A stretch of 64,000 nt of DNA from Xanthoparmelia taractica. Taxonomy: Eukaryota; Ascomycota; Lecanoromycetes; Lecanorales; Parmeliaceae. Below are positions 22,743-32,089 of this stretch, piece by piece (position 1 is the first letter of the stretch; the number at the start of each line of letters is the position of its first letter). The notes under the pieces are model-generated. The model was given only the letters and a program-made list of their open reading frames with translations. It was not told where the DNA came from and did not search any database. The stretch is taken from positions 248,001-312,000 of the forward strand of contig JANQBS010000002.1 in the NCBI GenBank assembly GCA_033085395.1, given 5' to 3'. A program made the translations under genes and the position numbers.

Positions 22743-22752
22743 TTTTTGGCGA
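22743..22752 (-). other. Canonical 37/38 tRNA intron in tRNA-Pro
   Basis: The ten bases TCGCCAAAAA lie between TTTGGG and T of the anticodon loop. This matches the position of the intron in yeast tRNA-Pro(UGG), which is removed by the tRNA splicing endonuclease and ligase. Confidence 0.85.
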
Positions 22753-22765
22753 CCCAAAGCAAGAA

Positions 22766-22818
22766 CTGGATATGCTTAGTACCCTGTTCGTATGTCCATG
22801 ATAGATATCGTCACGTAC
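22766..22818 (-). other. Spliceosomal-type intron candidate inside tRNA-Pro
   Basis: The 53-nt insert starts GTACGT, ends CCAG and has TACTAAG (22775-22781 on the plus strand as CTTAGTA) about 10 nt before the end. These are the 5' splice site, branch-point and 3' splice site consensus of the protein-gene introns in this window. Its length is within their 46-67 nt range. It is inserted between positions equivalent to 24 and 25 of the tRNA. Confidence 0.8.
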
Positions 22819-23169
22819 TTCTGCCACTGAACTATCCAGCCATGTCTGTCAAAAACTTTCATATTTTAAAATATATCCATTTAATGAATTGCCGACTGAC
22901 GCTAATATTTAGCAATTCTTGGCAAAAATGGCGCGCTTAATTATTTCGCGTTGTATGGAGGCATACTTCTGAATAAAGCAAGGTACCTCAACACTCCAAA
23001 GGTGCCATTGTTATCTCGGAACATCTTCCCTCCTTCTCATCCCCTCCTGTTGGTAAGTCCTAGGCCCTGGCAACTCAATATGTCTCTTCAAAGACCCAAG
23101 ATGCCTCTTCGAAGATCCACGGCTGATAGGTTGCCCAGTCCCAGAGCTACAGCTCCTCTTACAGACACC

Positions 23170-25412
23170 ATGTCTGATCCAGCGAAATCGAAGACTGCGT
23201 TTACTTTCGGTCAGCCAACAACGAGTGGGGCTTCTGGTAGCCTCTTCGGCCAGACAAATACCACTGCCTCGACCCCAGCCGGTGGACTGTTCGGATCAAG
23301 TGCCAACCCCTCCTCATCCTCGGCAGCAAATCCGTTCGGTAATACGAGCACAGCCGGAGGAAGTTCTCTCTTCGGTGGTGGTGGTGGTGGTGGTGTAGGA
23401 GGAGGTGGTGGCGGAGGTGGCACCAATCTATTTGGGGGGGGTCCAAATAAGCCGGCTGGTGGATCTGGTTGGAGCTTCGGTCAGGCGCAGGGCAACAATA
23501 CTCCCAGTGGACTTTTTGGTGGTGGGCAGGCAGGAAAACAGAACGATGTACCCTCAAGCAGCGCCGCGCCTTCATCTGGATTCACTGGCTTCTCTACGCC
23601 GAGCAAAGCTCCAGAATCAACAACGACTGGACCAAGTCAAACGCCTGGTTCATTCAGTGGCGCCGGAAGCACTGGAGCCTTCTCCTTTGGCAATCTAGGA
23701 TCGAACACATCTTCGGCCGGCCAGATTACTACGACTACGCCAACCAGCAAATCCACCACAAATCTCTTTGGGAATTCTACGACTCCTGCCGGACCGCCCC
23801 CAAGCACCAGTGCCGGCGGCGCGTCCGTACTATTTGGCAATAAGCCTTCACAGGATGCAAGCACACCTTTTGCAAGCCTGGGGAACCAATCGTCGGCTCC
23901 AGGCAATACATCAACAGCAGCACCGTCCAGCGGCTTTAGTGGGTTCAATTTTGGAACCAGTAAGCCTAAAGAAGCCTCTACAACGACGTCTACTGCGCAA
24001 TCTCCCAGTATCTTTGGATCTACAACAGGCACTGGTGCTCCTAATCCTTTCGGTAACAAAAGATCGGCTCAACCCGATGGAGGAAATCTCTTCAATATGA
24101 ACAAAAGCCAAGACACAGGAGCAAACAAGCCCATTACATCGCAGCAGTCCCAGCCCGAAGCGCCGAAGAGTCTTTTTTCTAACCTTAGTGGACAATCTTC
24201 GGCCACAGCGTCAACAGCACAAACAACAAGTGCTTTCCAACCTACCTTCAGCTTCCTCAATGCTAGCCAACCTCAAACCTCGGCAACAGAGGCTATATCA
24301 TCATCAACAGCAGCACCGAGCGCCTTTGGTTTCTTCAGTAGTCCAAGTAAAAGCTCGGGGACATCTGCACCCTCTACCAACGCTCCCTCCAACGGTCTAT
24401 TCTCCAATGCAGGAAAAACGCAAGACAAAGCCCCTGCCACTACTTCCGAAGTGACAAGCACATCAGCCGCATCAACATCAGCGCCCGCCCTCGCTTCAAG
24501 CTTATTTAATAATGTTGCCAAATCCGCCGCTCCATCTGACGTCTCGCAAGCCCCACCCCAGCCCGCTGCGACTGCCACAGCTGAAGGTACAGGGGCCGCG
24601 AATGCGAATCTGGGGGCTTCAACAGCAGGTCCCGTACCACCTGCCCAGTCACGGTTGAAAAACAAGTCTATGGATGATATCATCACGAGATGGGCCTCGG
24701 ACCTATCAAAGTATCAAAAGGAATTTCAAAAGCAAGCTGACCAAGTAGCAGCCTGGGATCGTATGCTCGTGGAAAATAGTGAGAAGATTCAGAAGCTATA
24801 TGGGAGTACCCTAGAAGCTGAGCGAGCAACCACTGAGGTTGAGAGGCAGTTGAGTGCTGTTGAGAGCGATCAAGAAACACTTGAATCGTGGCTTAATCAT
24901 TACGAGAAGGAAGTGGATTCTATGATAGCGAGCCAACAAGGTGGCCCGGGCGAAAGTATATCGGCGCCAGATCAAGAGAGGGAGAGAACGTATGTAAAAC
25001 ATCTTGTATGCGTGACATGGCGTGCTGATAGTATCCTGAAGCTACCAGATCGCCTCCAAATTGTCCGAACGATTGGACGAAATGGGCAAGGATCTGACCA
25101 CCATGATCGAAGAGATTAACGATGCATCGTCCACTCTTAGTAAGACAGGCAAAGCAGATGATCCTGTGAGTCTTCATCCACGTTCATCTACCAATTGCAA
25201 GTACCTGACATTGCGCTCTGATACAGCTCACCCAAGTCGTCCGAGTTCTGAACAGCCATCTTTCACAACTGCAGCAGATCGATCAAGGTGCCGCTGCTCT
25301 TCAACTGAAGGTGCAAGAAGCGCAGAGGATGGGCCAGAGCTTTGGCTCTTTGAGCGGTCCAAATGGTGATGCCGCAGATGGCTTCTACCGATCGTACATG
25401 GGACGAAGATGA
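23170..25412 (+). CDS. NSP1: Nucleoporin NSP1 (Nup62 family)
   Basis: Exons 23170-24989, 25042-25165 and 25227-25412 (introns 52 and 61 nt) encode 709 residues. The first ~490 residues are a disordered Ser/Thr/Ala-rich domain full of FG repeats (SLFG, GLFG, NPFG, FSFG) that forms the permeability barrier of the nuclear pore and binds transport receptors. A very glycine-rich tract lies near residue 75. The C-terminal ~220 residues are the Nsp1_C coiled coil starting at MDDIITRWASDL, which anchors the protein in the Nup49-Nup57 and Nup82 complexes. Splicing restores ERERTYQIASKLSERLDEM and DDPLTQVVRVLNSHL. The frame is open upstream to 22951; I chose the ATG giving MSDPAKSKTAFTFG because FG repeats follow directly. 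Confidence 0.96.
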
Positions 25413-25800
25413 TCGTGACTAGAAGAGATTTCTGATTGTTCAAGATTCACACATACCAGAAGTTGAAGCATGATCGCTCAGACACGAAAACGCATAAAGG
25501 TGCTGGAAACGGTCTAATTTGAGGCATGCTCAGCAATTTCTAGCATCGGCTTATGCTGAATCTTCCTGTAAGATTATGAAGGGTGTATTTTGATGATTGT
25601 TTGAGGAGAGGTTGGTAGATTTTGAGACCAGTTACAGCTTTAATCACTCTGAGAGAGTTGTACATGGCACTGCTAGCACCTCCCCACTGCGTATGGATTG
25701 CTAGGTATACAGAATAAGGACAACCTTCCAGTACCATCTTCACGCAATCCTCCTCTACCTCTGCGAATTTCCACAATTCCACTCTTTCCGAACCTCGCGC
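25413..25800. other. Convergent 3' region between NSP1 and the IF1 gene
   Basis: About 390 bases hold the 3' ends of the two convergent genes. No other feature was seen. Confidence 0.4.
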
Positions 25801-26251
25801 CTATTTCTTCTCCGAACCTGAATTCATCTGATCCGTCCTGCACATCTCGTTAGTATTCCTCTGTCCCTCATTTTCCTCATTTATGATACATACACATGCT
25901 TATCCAGCTCATCCAAATGTTTCTTGTGGTCCGCAATCTTCTGCTTCAACTCTCGAAGCTTTTCCTGCTCTTTCAGATAGACGTATTTGTTCTCGTCGGC
26001 TTGCTCGCGTTTGGTGAAAGCGTCTCTATCTCATCCAAACAAATCAGCTTATATGCATGACACATGGTATTGTGATGCCCGAAAACGTTGATGGAGTAGG
26101 AACATTACGCTTGAGCAGAACCCCCAGATCTGGTTGCCCCTGTATCTCCTTCGCCCATCCTGGTGGCGGTAGTGGTGATTGTCCGGCTTGTAGGGAATAG
26201 AGTGCCGCGTAAACCTGGTCTGAGGGTTTTGACGATAGATCGGCGAACCAT
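25801..26251 (-). CDS. INH1: Mitochondrial F1F0-ATPase inhibitor (IF1)
   Basis: Three exons (26251-26109, 26025-25894, 25837-25801), too short for a simple frame search, are joined by 83- and 56-nt introns and give 103 residues. The N-terminus is an arginine/threonine-rich mitochondrial presequence (MVRRSIVKTLRPGLRG) lacking acidic residues. It is followed by the inhibitory segment RMGEGDTGATRSGGSAQADAF, where the glutamate and following glycine correspond to the minimal inhibitory region. A long helix DAFTKREQADENKYVYLKEQ and the coiled coil ADHKKHLDELDKHV then follow. IF1 blocks ATP hydrolysis by ATP synthase when matrix pH falls. It is divergent from NAS2, with 178 bp between the starts. 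Confidence 0.9.
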
Positions 26252-26429
26252 AGTGAATGTAGGCAGAGTTGTGGTAACGTAGTTTTGTAAAGAACAGGAT
26301 TTGGTTCAAGCTTGAGCGGGGAGATCGTCGACAGCCGGGAAGAGCGCGCTAGTGTGGAGCTTTCCCGCTGCACCAGCTATTCACACTTTGCACTCTTTCT
26401 TATGAGCTCTTCGAGTTTTGACAAACAGC

Positions 26430-27305
26430 ATGGGATTACTTATGGACGACATACATACACCCACAGTGCCCTCAGGACCTACAACAGGGCAAAGAGTGGC
26501 AAATGGCGTGGGCAAGGACAAGCTCTCGTTAATGGATTTGATTGCTGAGAAGACGAGAGTGGAGGAGGAGCTTACTGCTTTGGGTAGCGTCCTCGATAGT
26601 GTAGGTGATAATTTGCAAATGTTCTCTTCGAAAAGATCATCAGTCAACTGATCTCTTGCTTTCATAGCATGGCGTCAACATGAATACCACCCTAACGACC
26701 TTCGACGGCTACCCACGCGATGACCTCGATATCGCCCAGAGTGCGTAGCATCCCTCCAAGACTTTTGGAGTACCGCCTTGCCAATATGGTATAGTACGAA
26801 CAACCAGAGCCCGCATAATACATTTACGGAACGACTACAAGGCTCTGATGTCAAGAATCGAGCTTGGCCTACATGAACACCATGCTGCGTATCAAGCCTC
26901 AAATCCTTCACATGCCTCAGACTCCAGCCAAGCCACAGTACGAAATGGGAGTGTTCCTACGAATCAAGCTTCGTTCGGTACGCCCTTTGCGAAAGTTAAT
27001 AGTGTTGTGTCTGGAAGCCCGGCAGATCTTGCGGGTTTGAAGGCTGGTGACCGAATTCGAAAATTCGGAGATGTCACCTCGCTGAATCACGAGAAGTTGA
27101 GCAAGGTTGCGGAGACCGTTCAAAGGAATCAAGGGGTACGCCATTCTGCCCTTCTTGTCGGAGACTCTTACTGATATGGCTATGCATCCAGCGAAATGTC
27201 GTCGTGAGCGTGGTTCGAGGTACAGAAGAAGTAACCTTGCAGCTGATTCCGAGGAGCAACTGGGGAGGCCGGGGTCTGCTGGGTTGCCATCTGCTTCAAG
27301 CTTGA
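26430..27305 (+). CDS. NAS2: 26S proteasome assembly chaperone Nas2 (PSMD9/p27)
   Basis: Four exons (26430-26600, 26668-26740, 26795-27135, 27192-27305) give 232 residues. The N-terminal helical domain (DKLSLMDLIAEKTRVEEELT, then VNMNTTLTTFDGYPRDDLD, then IRTTRARIIHLRNDYK) is the Nas2 signature that binds the Rpt5 ATPase. Residues ~125-215 are a PDZ domain with FAKVNSVVSGSPADLAGL and GDRIRKFGDV. The protein ends near GGRGLLGCHLLQA as in the family. Nas2 chaperones assembly of the proteasome base and leaves before the mature particle forms. The start may be 12 bases downstream (26442, MDDIHTPTV). It faces the IF1 gene across a short shared promoter. Confidence 0.93.
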
Positions 27306-27489
27306 TATTCTGGCTTAGGCGTGATCACGTTCGTAGGGGCTATATTAGGTTTCTGAGGGAGCTCCAAATGAAATCAGGTTTATAGAATGTTACCATGTTA
27401 TGCTAGGGCTTTGCAATAAAAAGCCGGGGAAATCGCAATGAGAAACAGGCGAATCATTGCAAGCCTGGCACTGTAAAAAGAAGCAGACA

Positions 27490-27557
27490 CGCCAAGACAT
27501 TGAATAGCTATAATTCAATTGGCTGCAGCTGTCTTCTCCCCAAAATTTCTGGTTTCG
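27490..27557 (+). repeat. Diverged direct repeat, copy 1
   Basis: GCCAAGACATTG, then a diverged stretch, then GCTAT-A/G-AT...ATTGGCTGCAGCT, TCTTC-CCC and AAATTT-TCTGGTT recur at 29474-29556. The two copies flank a 1.9-kb block containing tRNA-Thr and a mobile-element-type relic. Confidence 0.7.
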
Positions 27558-27601
27558 TTCAGAGTCAACTTAGCAGAATCCAAGTCAGCGTTGAGGAAAC
27601 C

Positions 27602-27615
27602 AAAAAAGACAAAAA
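27602..27615 (-). terminator. Pol III terminator of tRNA-Thr
   Basis: Two T-runs on the minus strand (five T at 27615-27611 and six T at 27607-27602) begin three bases after the discriminator base of the tRNA. They are typical RNA polymerase III termination signals. Confidence 0.75.
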
Positions 27616-27618
27616 TTT

Positions 27619-27746
27619 GCGCCCACTAGGAATCGAACCTAGAATCTCTATCGCAGAATTAGTATAATTCCACAAATGCAACATACAGTTTGGAATTGAC
27701 TTACCCTCATTACTAGTGAGGCGCCTTACCATTTGGCCATAGGCGC
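27619..27746 (-). tRNA. tRNA-Thr(AGU) interrupted by a 57-nt spliceosomal-like insert
   Basis: Minus-strand gene. Removing 27648-27704 leaves a 71-nt cloverleaf: acceptor GCGCCTA/TGGGCGC (one T-G), D-stem GCC/GGC with loop AAATGGTAA, anticodon stem CCTCA/TGAGG with loop CTAGTAA (anticodon AGT), variable AGATT, T-arm CTAGG-TTCGATT-CCTAG, discriminator A. No intron is present at the usual 37/38 position. The insert falls between the last base of the anticodon stem and the first base of the variable loop, where canonical nuclear tRNA introns do not occur. The A-box region (TGGCCAAATGG) and B box (GGTTCGATTCC) are intact on either side. Confidence 0.93.
27648..27704 (-). other. Spliceosomal-type intron candidate inside tRNA-Thr
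   Basis: The 57-nt insert begins with the perfect 5' splice-site consensus GTAAGT, ends ATAG, and has TACTAAT (27658-27664 on the plus strand as ATTAGTA) about 12 nt from its end. AATTCCA near its 5' end and TGGAATT further on can pair in a 7-bp stem. Length and signals equal those of the protein-gene introns around it. Confidence 0.82.
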
Positions 27747-28539
27747 TGTTGTTAGCTGCGGCCTATTTTGGTATATATTCATTATTTGTGTACTTCGTAT
27801 AAGTTAGACACGGATTTAGCCGTAGCATAATACTTTCGTAGCCACCTCAACGATTTCATTTCGACTATATTTCCTCCCTACACTCCACCACTTCACTTCA
27901 ACCACAATGGACCAATCCAGTGACCCGTCCGTTACGTGGGTTGCGCGTGAAAATAAGGTGAGGGAGGGGGGAGGGGAGGCTACAAAAGACGATAGTGTAT
28001 GCGGGATACCATTCGAAATGAAGTCGACCAGCATCAGCCAAAGCCCTTTCGGACGTTAACAGCATTCACGTGGGTTTCTGGACCACAGCCGTAGGCAACC
28101 TTTAGATGATCTCGCTCGTCGCTTTCTGCGCTCCGAGCGTCCCTTGGAGAACGGTCCCCAGGCGCTCTCCCACACAATCATGCGGGCACTAGCTGCTGCA
28201 GCCATGGGGGCAATACTAAAGCGATCATGGACGCACTGATAGCCATGCGAGCGGTAATGGCCGTATGAAAAATACTACAATAGCGCCGGGAGTGGCCAGG
28301 GGAGCAGCCATGGGAGCAACACTACAATAGCCATGGGAGCAGTAATTGCAGGTGGCCATGAACACAGCTGGCGGGCTTGTGTTTTGACTACAGCGTCCAG
28401 CTCAAGCTGAAGCGTTGCCTTTGGAAACATTCAAATATAAAGGTTGTTTCGCTTGTACCTAGACTTTGCGAGATGGTGAAGTCGGTGAAGGAAACCTTCG
28501 CGTGCCACAGCGCGCCGGGATGAAAACCTTCGGCTGACT
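27747..28539. other. Gene-free stretch with degenerate minisatellite
   Basis: No coding frame is recognisable. From about 28195 to 28365 the sequence is built of loosely repeated units of the kind GCCATGGGAGCA followed by ACTACAATA or GTAAT. These units are too diverged to give a clean period by eye. Confidence 0.45.
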
Positions 28540-28983
28540 CTAAAAGGATGTCGTATCAGACATGCGCCGAACGCCAAAAGAGCAATCAGGCCAACATGTC
28601 ATTACCGACACGTAAGTTTCAATGTCCTGCATTGAAGTGATGCCGAGTGGGCACCCGACCCACATCCCACTTCGACAAGAAAACATTACGCACGGTAGCA
28701 GCATGATTCTTGCAGTGATTGACACCCTAAAGAGAGATGTCACATGACGGGGAGGGCATAAAAGCGGTACCTCGGGATCGTAGTGGCTCAAATGTACATC
28801 GTCCATGTGCCTACGGAGGCCGTCGATGCGTGAGAAAGATGCAATCCTTGCTTGGGATTTCAACTCATCATCGCCGAGGCAAACGAGGCATATAGTACTC
28901 GGTAGCATAAGGGAGAGTAGCTCCATAGTCTCGAAGGTCTTTTGCAGATCTCGATTCTCGTGCTTTGTTTGGACTTCATTCAA
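28540..28983 (-). pseudogene. Relic of a C2H2 zinc-finger protein of the fungal DUF3435/FluG type
   Basis: Minus strand. One frame gives CLVCLGDDEL, SFSRIDGLRRHMDDVH and DPEVPLLCP, which is the zinc-finger region I associate with fungal DUF3435/FluG-domain proteins. The continuation lies in another frame: PSCDISL, a TAG stop, then GVNHCKNHAATVRNVFLS, where the family has the HFKNHAA-x-VH finger. Thus there is at least one frameshift and one nonsense codon. DUF3435 proteins include tyrosine recombinases of mobile elements, so this is probably a dead element fragment. No recombinase core is recognisable nearby. The family assignment is from memory of the motif and should be searched. Confidence 0.55.
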
Positions 28984-29473
28984 AGCGAACGTAGTGTCTT
29001 CTATCTGGGCAGTAGCACCCTTACTCGCTCTTGATGCTGGATATCTATGATAGGGTTCACGTATGTGACCAAATTTTGTACCCAGGCTATCAGCTTAGAG
29101 TTATCACAATTGATGACAATGCAAAGCTTTCGTGCAATCGCGATATTCTTTTAGGTTGCGAGCGTGCGTTTCGGCTTGAGGATGTCGTCCTCTGGCTCAG
29201 CAAGAAACGTCCAATAGTGTTCAGGCACGTAAGCACTCGCAGCTGTTGCGACCTACATCGAATGGAGTGGAGGGATCTCCGGTCCAGCAAGGCCTGAATA
29301 GCGGTCCGATCTGATCGACCGATGATATTTGCTTTCTCATTCATGATGGGCGAGGACAGCCTTTTATGTCTGACCAGACGTGCCTCGGCTTTGACGTCCT
29401 ACGTAGTAGCCAGCTTTCAGTACAAGCAATGGGTAGTATCGTGTGAAAAGGTGGTGGACTAGAGTTCAAAAAC
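28984..29473. other. Intergenic stretch flanking the zinc-finger relic
   Basis: Frames here are short on both strands and unrecognised. The stretch may contain further decayed parts of the same relic element. Confidence 0.35.
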
Positions 29474-29556
29474 ATGCCAAGACATTGGGTGGATGACTAA
29501 TCAAAGCTATGATCCCATTGGCTGCAGCTCTCTTCCCCCCAAATTTTCTGGTTGTC
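29474..29556 (+). repeat. Diverged direct repeat, copy 2
   Basis: Second copy of the repeat at 27490-27557, now in the promoter region of the Ran gene. Shared blocks include GCCAAGACATTG, ATTGGCTGCAGCT and TTTTCTGGTT, separated by small insertions. Confidence 0.7.
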
Positions 29557-29772
29557 GCCTCAACTTCTTCCGGATCCTGCACCACAATCTTCACTTTGTC
29601 CATTTACCTTAGAACACGCACCAGTCACTCTCCGATAGCTCAAAGACGCCGTACGAGTCAGTTGCCATCTTCTCCTCGTCTCCTAATATCACTGTGAGAC
29701 GCAGTAGAAGCAGCACGATACTCATAGTTATCTCAGATACCCCACAAATACACAAAATCACACCTGGTCAGG

Positions 29773-30743
29773 ATGGCTGAGGCATCTGGCGCACAAGTGC
29801 CCCCAACCTTCAAACTCGTACTGGTTGGGGATGGTGGTACCGGAAAGGTTTGTTCTCCTGCCTAATTTCACCTTCTCTGATTGCTGCTCGGGGTTTGGCG
29901 CAAAAGTCTGAGGGATGGGCATCGATCACTGCAGGCTGAAGCTCAAGGCTTCATCCCTTCATGATCGCCTTAAAGATCATGGCTAACTTGTTGTAACAGA
30001 CCACCTTCGTCAAGCGCCACTTAACAGGAGAATTTGAAAAGAAATATATTGCAACCCTTGGTGTTGAGGTTCATCCGCTCGGTTTCTCAACAGTATGTCC
30101 CGAACTGAATTTCTGAGCTTGGTGCAGCCGACTTATGATCCTCTAGAATTACGGAGGGATACAATTCGATGTCTGGGATACCGCGGGACAAGAGAAGTTC
30201 GGTGGTCTACGAGATGGATACTACATCAACGGACAGTGCGGTATCATCATGTTTGACGTCACATCCCGAATCACCTACAAGAATGTTCCCAACTGGCATC
30301 GTACGTCTTGCCCTTTCAATATTGAAATTATAAAGTTAACCCTTTTCCCAGGTGACCTTGTCCGTGTCTGCGAACAAGTCCCAATCGTCCTTTGCGGGAA
30401 CAAAGTCGATGTCAAGGAGCGTAAGGTGAAGGCCAAGACCATCACTTTCCATCGCAAGAAGAACCTTCAGTACTACGATATCTCTGCCAAATCCAACTAC
30501 AACTTCGAAAAGCCCTTCCTGTGGCTGGCGAGAAAGCTTGTCGGCAACCCAGGCTTGGTAAGTCGAGTTAGCAGGATCAACGTTTCCCGAATACTAATCT
30601 CTGCCTTTCAGGAGTTTGTTGCCGGTCTCGCTTTGGCTCCCCCAACCGTCCAGGTTGACGAAGCTCTACTAAAGCAATACAAGGATGAGATGGAAGATGC
30701 TGCCAACCAGCCATTGCCAGATGAGGATGACCCAGATCTGTAG
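29773..30743 (+). CDS. GSP1: GTP-binding nuclear protein Ran/Gsp1
   Basis: Five exons (29773-29847, 30000-30092, 30147-30300, 30352-30557, 30612-30743) give 219 residues. All Ras-fold boxes are intact: P-loop GDGGTGKTT, switch I KKYIATLGVEVHP, G3 DTAGQEKFGG, G4 NKVD and G5 SAKSNYNFEKPF. The acidic C-terminus ends DEDDPDL, which clamps the GDP form. Ran drives import and export through nuclear pores by its GTP gradient. The neighbouring NSP1 acts in the same process, though this closeness is probably chance. The first intron (152 nt) splits the P-loop after GTGK. Confidence 0.98.
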
Positions 30744-32089
30744 AGCAGCATAGCATGGCTGGCTCGGGGATTGATGCGAAGAAGGCATGATTGTGTGGAG
30801 GATGCACAGAATGAGATGCACGGATGAAAACGGCATGCTTGATTTTCTTCTAATTGCATGATTACATCAGGTTCAATTGCTACATGTCTCCAGACCTGTT
30901 TTGCTCATAAACAAGGGCACTGAGGGATCAAATTCCACGGTATCGAAGAGAAACGATACCCTGGCACTGGGTTTTCGAGAAAGGCAGTCTTCTGTAGGTA
31001 GATCTCACAAAGCATAGAATCAACCCATTCTGGCGACTGTCTCCGATCTGTGTCCTCGTCATATCAAGAACTTTTTTTTTTGCTGTTTGGTTGGAAAAAG
31101 AATAGCGAGTTCTATCTGCATCAAGAGCAGCTCTCCAAACGTCTCGACAGATCTCAATCCCTTACCGTGACACATCATTGCTGCTTCCTCGTCTGGCTCT
31201 ATCAAAGGTAGAATTGTGAAAGTTGCCCCCCCCACCACTGTTGACTCTACGAGTTCCCCATTTCGTGTGGGACGAGTGAGGTACATGACATTCCCTTCCC
31301 TACGTTGTTCGTCCTTCGTCTCCTCTCATTCTCTTTCGCTATCCTGTTTTTAATAGAATTTATTCGAAAGAAAAAAGAGGGGAAAGAAAGGTAGAGAGGA
31401 AGAGTGGGAAAGAAGAGAAGAAAAGAAAAGACGAGAGTGGGAGATGAGAGTGATTCTGCAGGTCAGCCATCTTACTTATAACGCGGAGCCAAAAGAAAGT
31501 ACGGTTTGCGCTCGGTGGTGACGAGGATGATCGAGGGCGCGCTGGAATTGCGAGCCTACTGATTAACTGGCGTACTTGGACCAAGAGAGAAGCTTTTGAT
31601 CATACTTGAAAATTCAGTTGACGCCATTTCTACATTTTATAGAATGACATCTGAATCTTCGTTGGAGAGTTAAGACATGCTGCTTTGCGTCTCGGGCTCA
31701 GTGTAAGCGGTCTGTGACCGTTGGAGGCAAGTAGTATTGACCCCTTTTCTATTATCGTCTATCATAAAACCCATTGGCATTGGTGACGAGATGAAATGAG
31801 GAATTGATTCGGCTTCGGGTCTCGATTTCATCCGAAAGCTCCTCTCCTCATCCTTTATGCTATAGCTGCAACTCCGAGTAACACCTCGCCCAAGGGGTAT
31901 CTGCCCGATCAAGTCGCTCGCTTAGTGATGCTGTTAATTATACATTGTTTTGCCCGCCTATTTAAATCCTGCTAAACCCGCTCACTCAACACACTTCCGA
32001 AATGCACTGCTCCATCGCCATGCTCGCATAGTTTATAAGGCCTTATGAAGCAGTAACAGAAGCTGGGCTGCAAGCAAGGGGCAAGTGTG
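30744..32089. other. 1.3-kb stretch without a recognised gene; polypurine tract
   Basis: No supported gene. From about 31366 to 31455 the plus strand is almost only A and G (GAAAGAAAAAAGAGGGG-like), a long purine tract that could adopt non-B structure. A run of ten T lies near 31072-31081. Confidence 0.4.

Larger units (their letters stand above)
22708..22841 (-). tRNA. tRNA-Pro(UGG) with a 10-nt tRNA intron and a 53-nt spliceosomal-like insert
   Basis: Minus-strand gene. Removing 22766-22818 and 22743-22752 leaves a complete 71-nt cloverleaf: acceptor GGCTGGA/TTCAGCC (one G-U), D-stem GTTC/GAAT, anticodon stem CTTGC/GTAAG, loop TTTGGGT with anticodon TGG, variable AGGTC, T-arm CTGGG-TTCAAAT-CCCAG. 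The discriminator is C, as in yeast tRNA-Pro. The 10-nt intron sits one base 3' of the anticodon (37/38), the canonical place for tRNA-endonuclease introns. The 53-nt insert is in the D-stem 3' strand, a non-canonical place. The A box (TAGTTCAGTGG) lies wholly before the insert and the B box (GGTTCAAATCC) wholly after it. Without removing the insert the D-stem and the spacing to the anticodon stem are destroyed. Confidence 0.93.

Noticed and set aside
22708..22841. Treating the whole 63-nt excess in tRNA-Pro as one long canonical tRNA intron
   Set aside because: The 53-nt part lies in the D-stem, separated from the anticodon-loop intron by 13 bases of tRNA sequence. One contiguous intron cannot restore the cloverleaf.
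24273..24686. Long minus-strand frames opposite the NSP1 FG-repeat region
   Set aside because: They are shadows of a compositionally biased coding region (Ser/Ala/Thr codons read in antisense).
28195..28365. Possible CRISPR-like or tandem array of GCCATGGGAGCA units
   Set aside because: The units are degenerate, without constant spacing, and the organism is a fungus; it is at most a decayed minisatellite.
28540..28983. Calling an intact Starship or other large mobile element
   Set aside because: Only a frameshifted zinc-finger fragment is visible. No tyrosine-recombinase core, cargo or terminal repeats were identified.
31366..31455. Purine-rich tract as a functional element
   Set aside because: Long purine runs are common in fungal intergenic DNA, and nothing around it indicates function.
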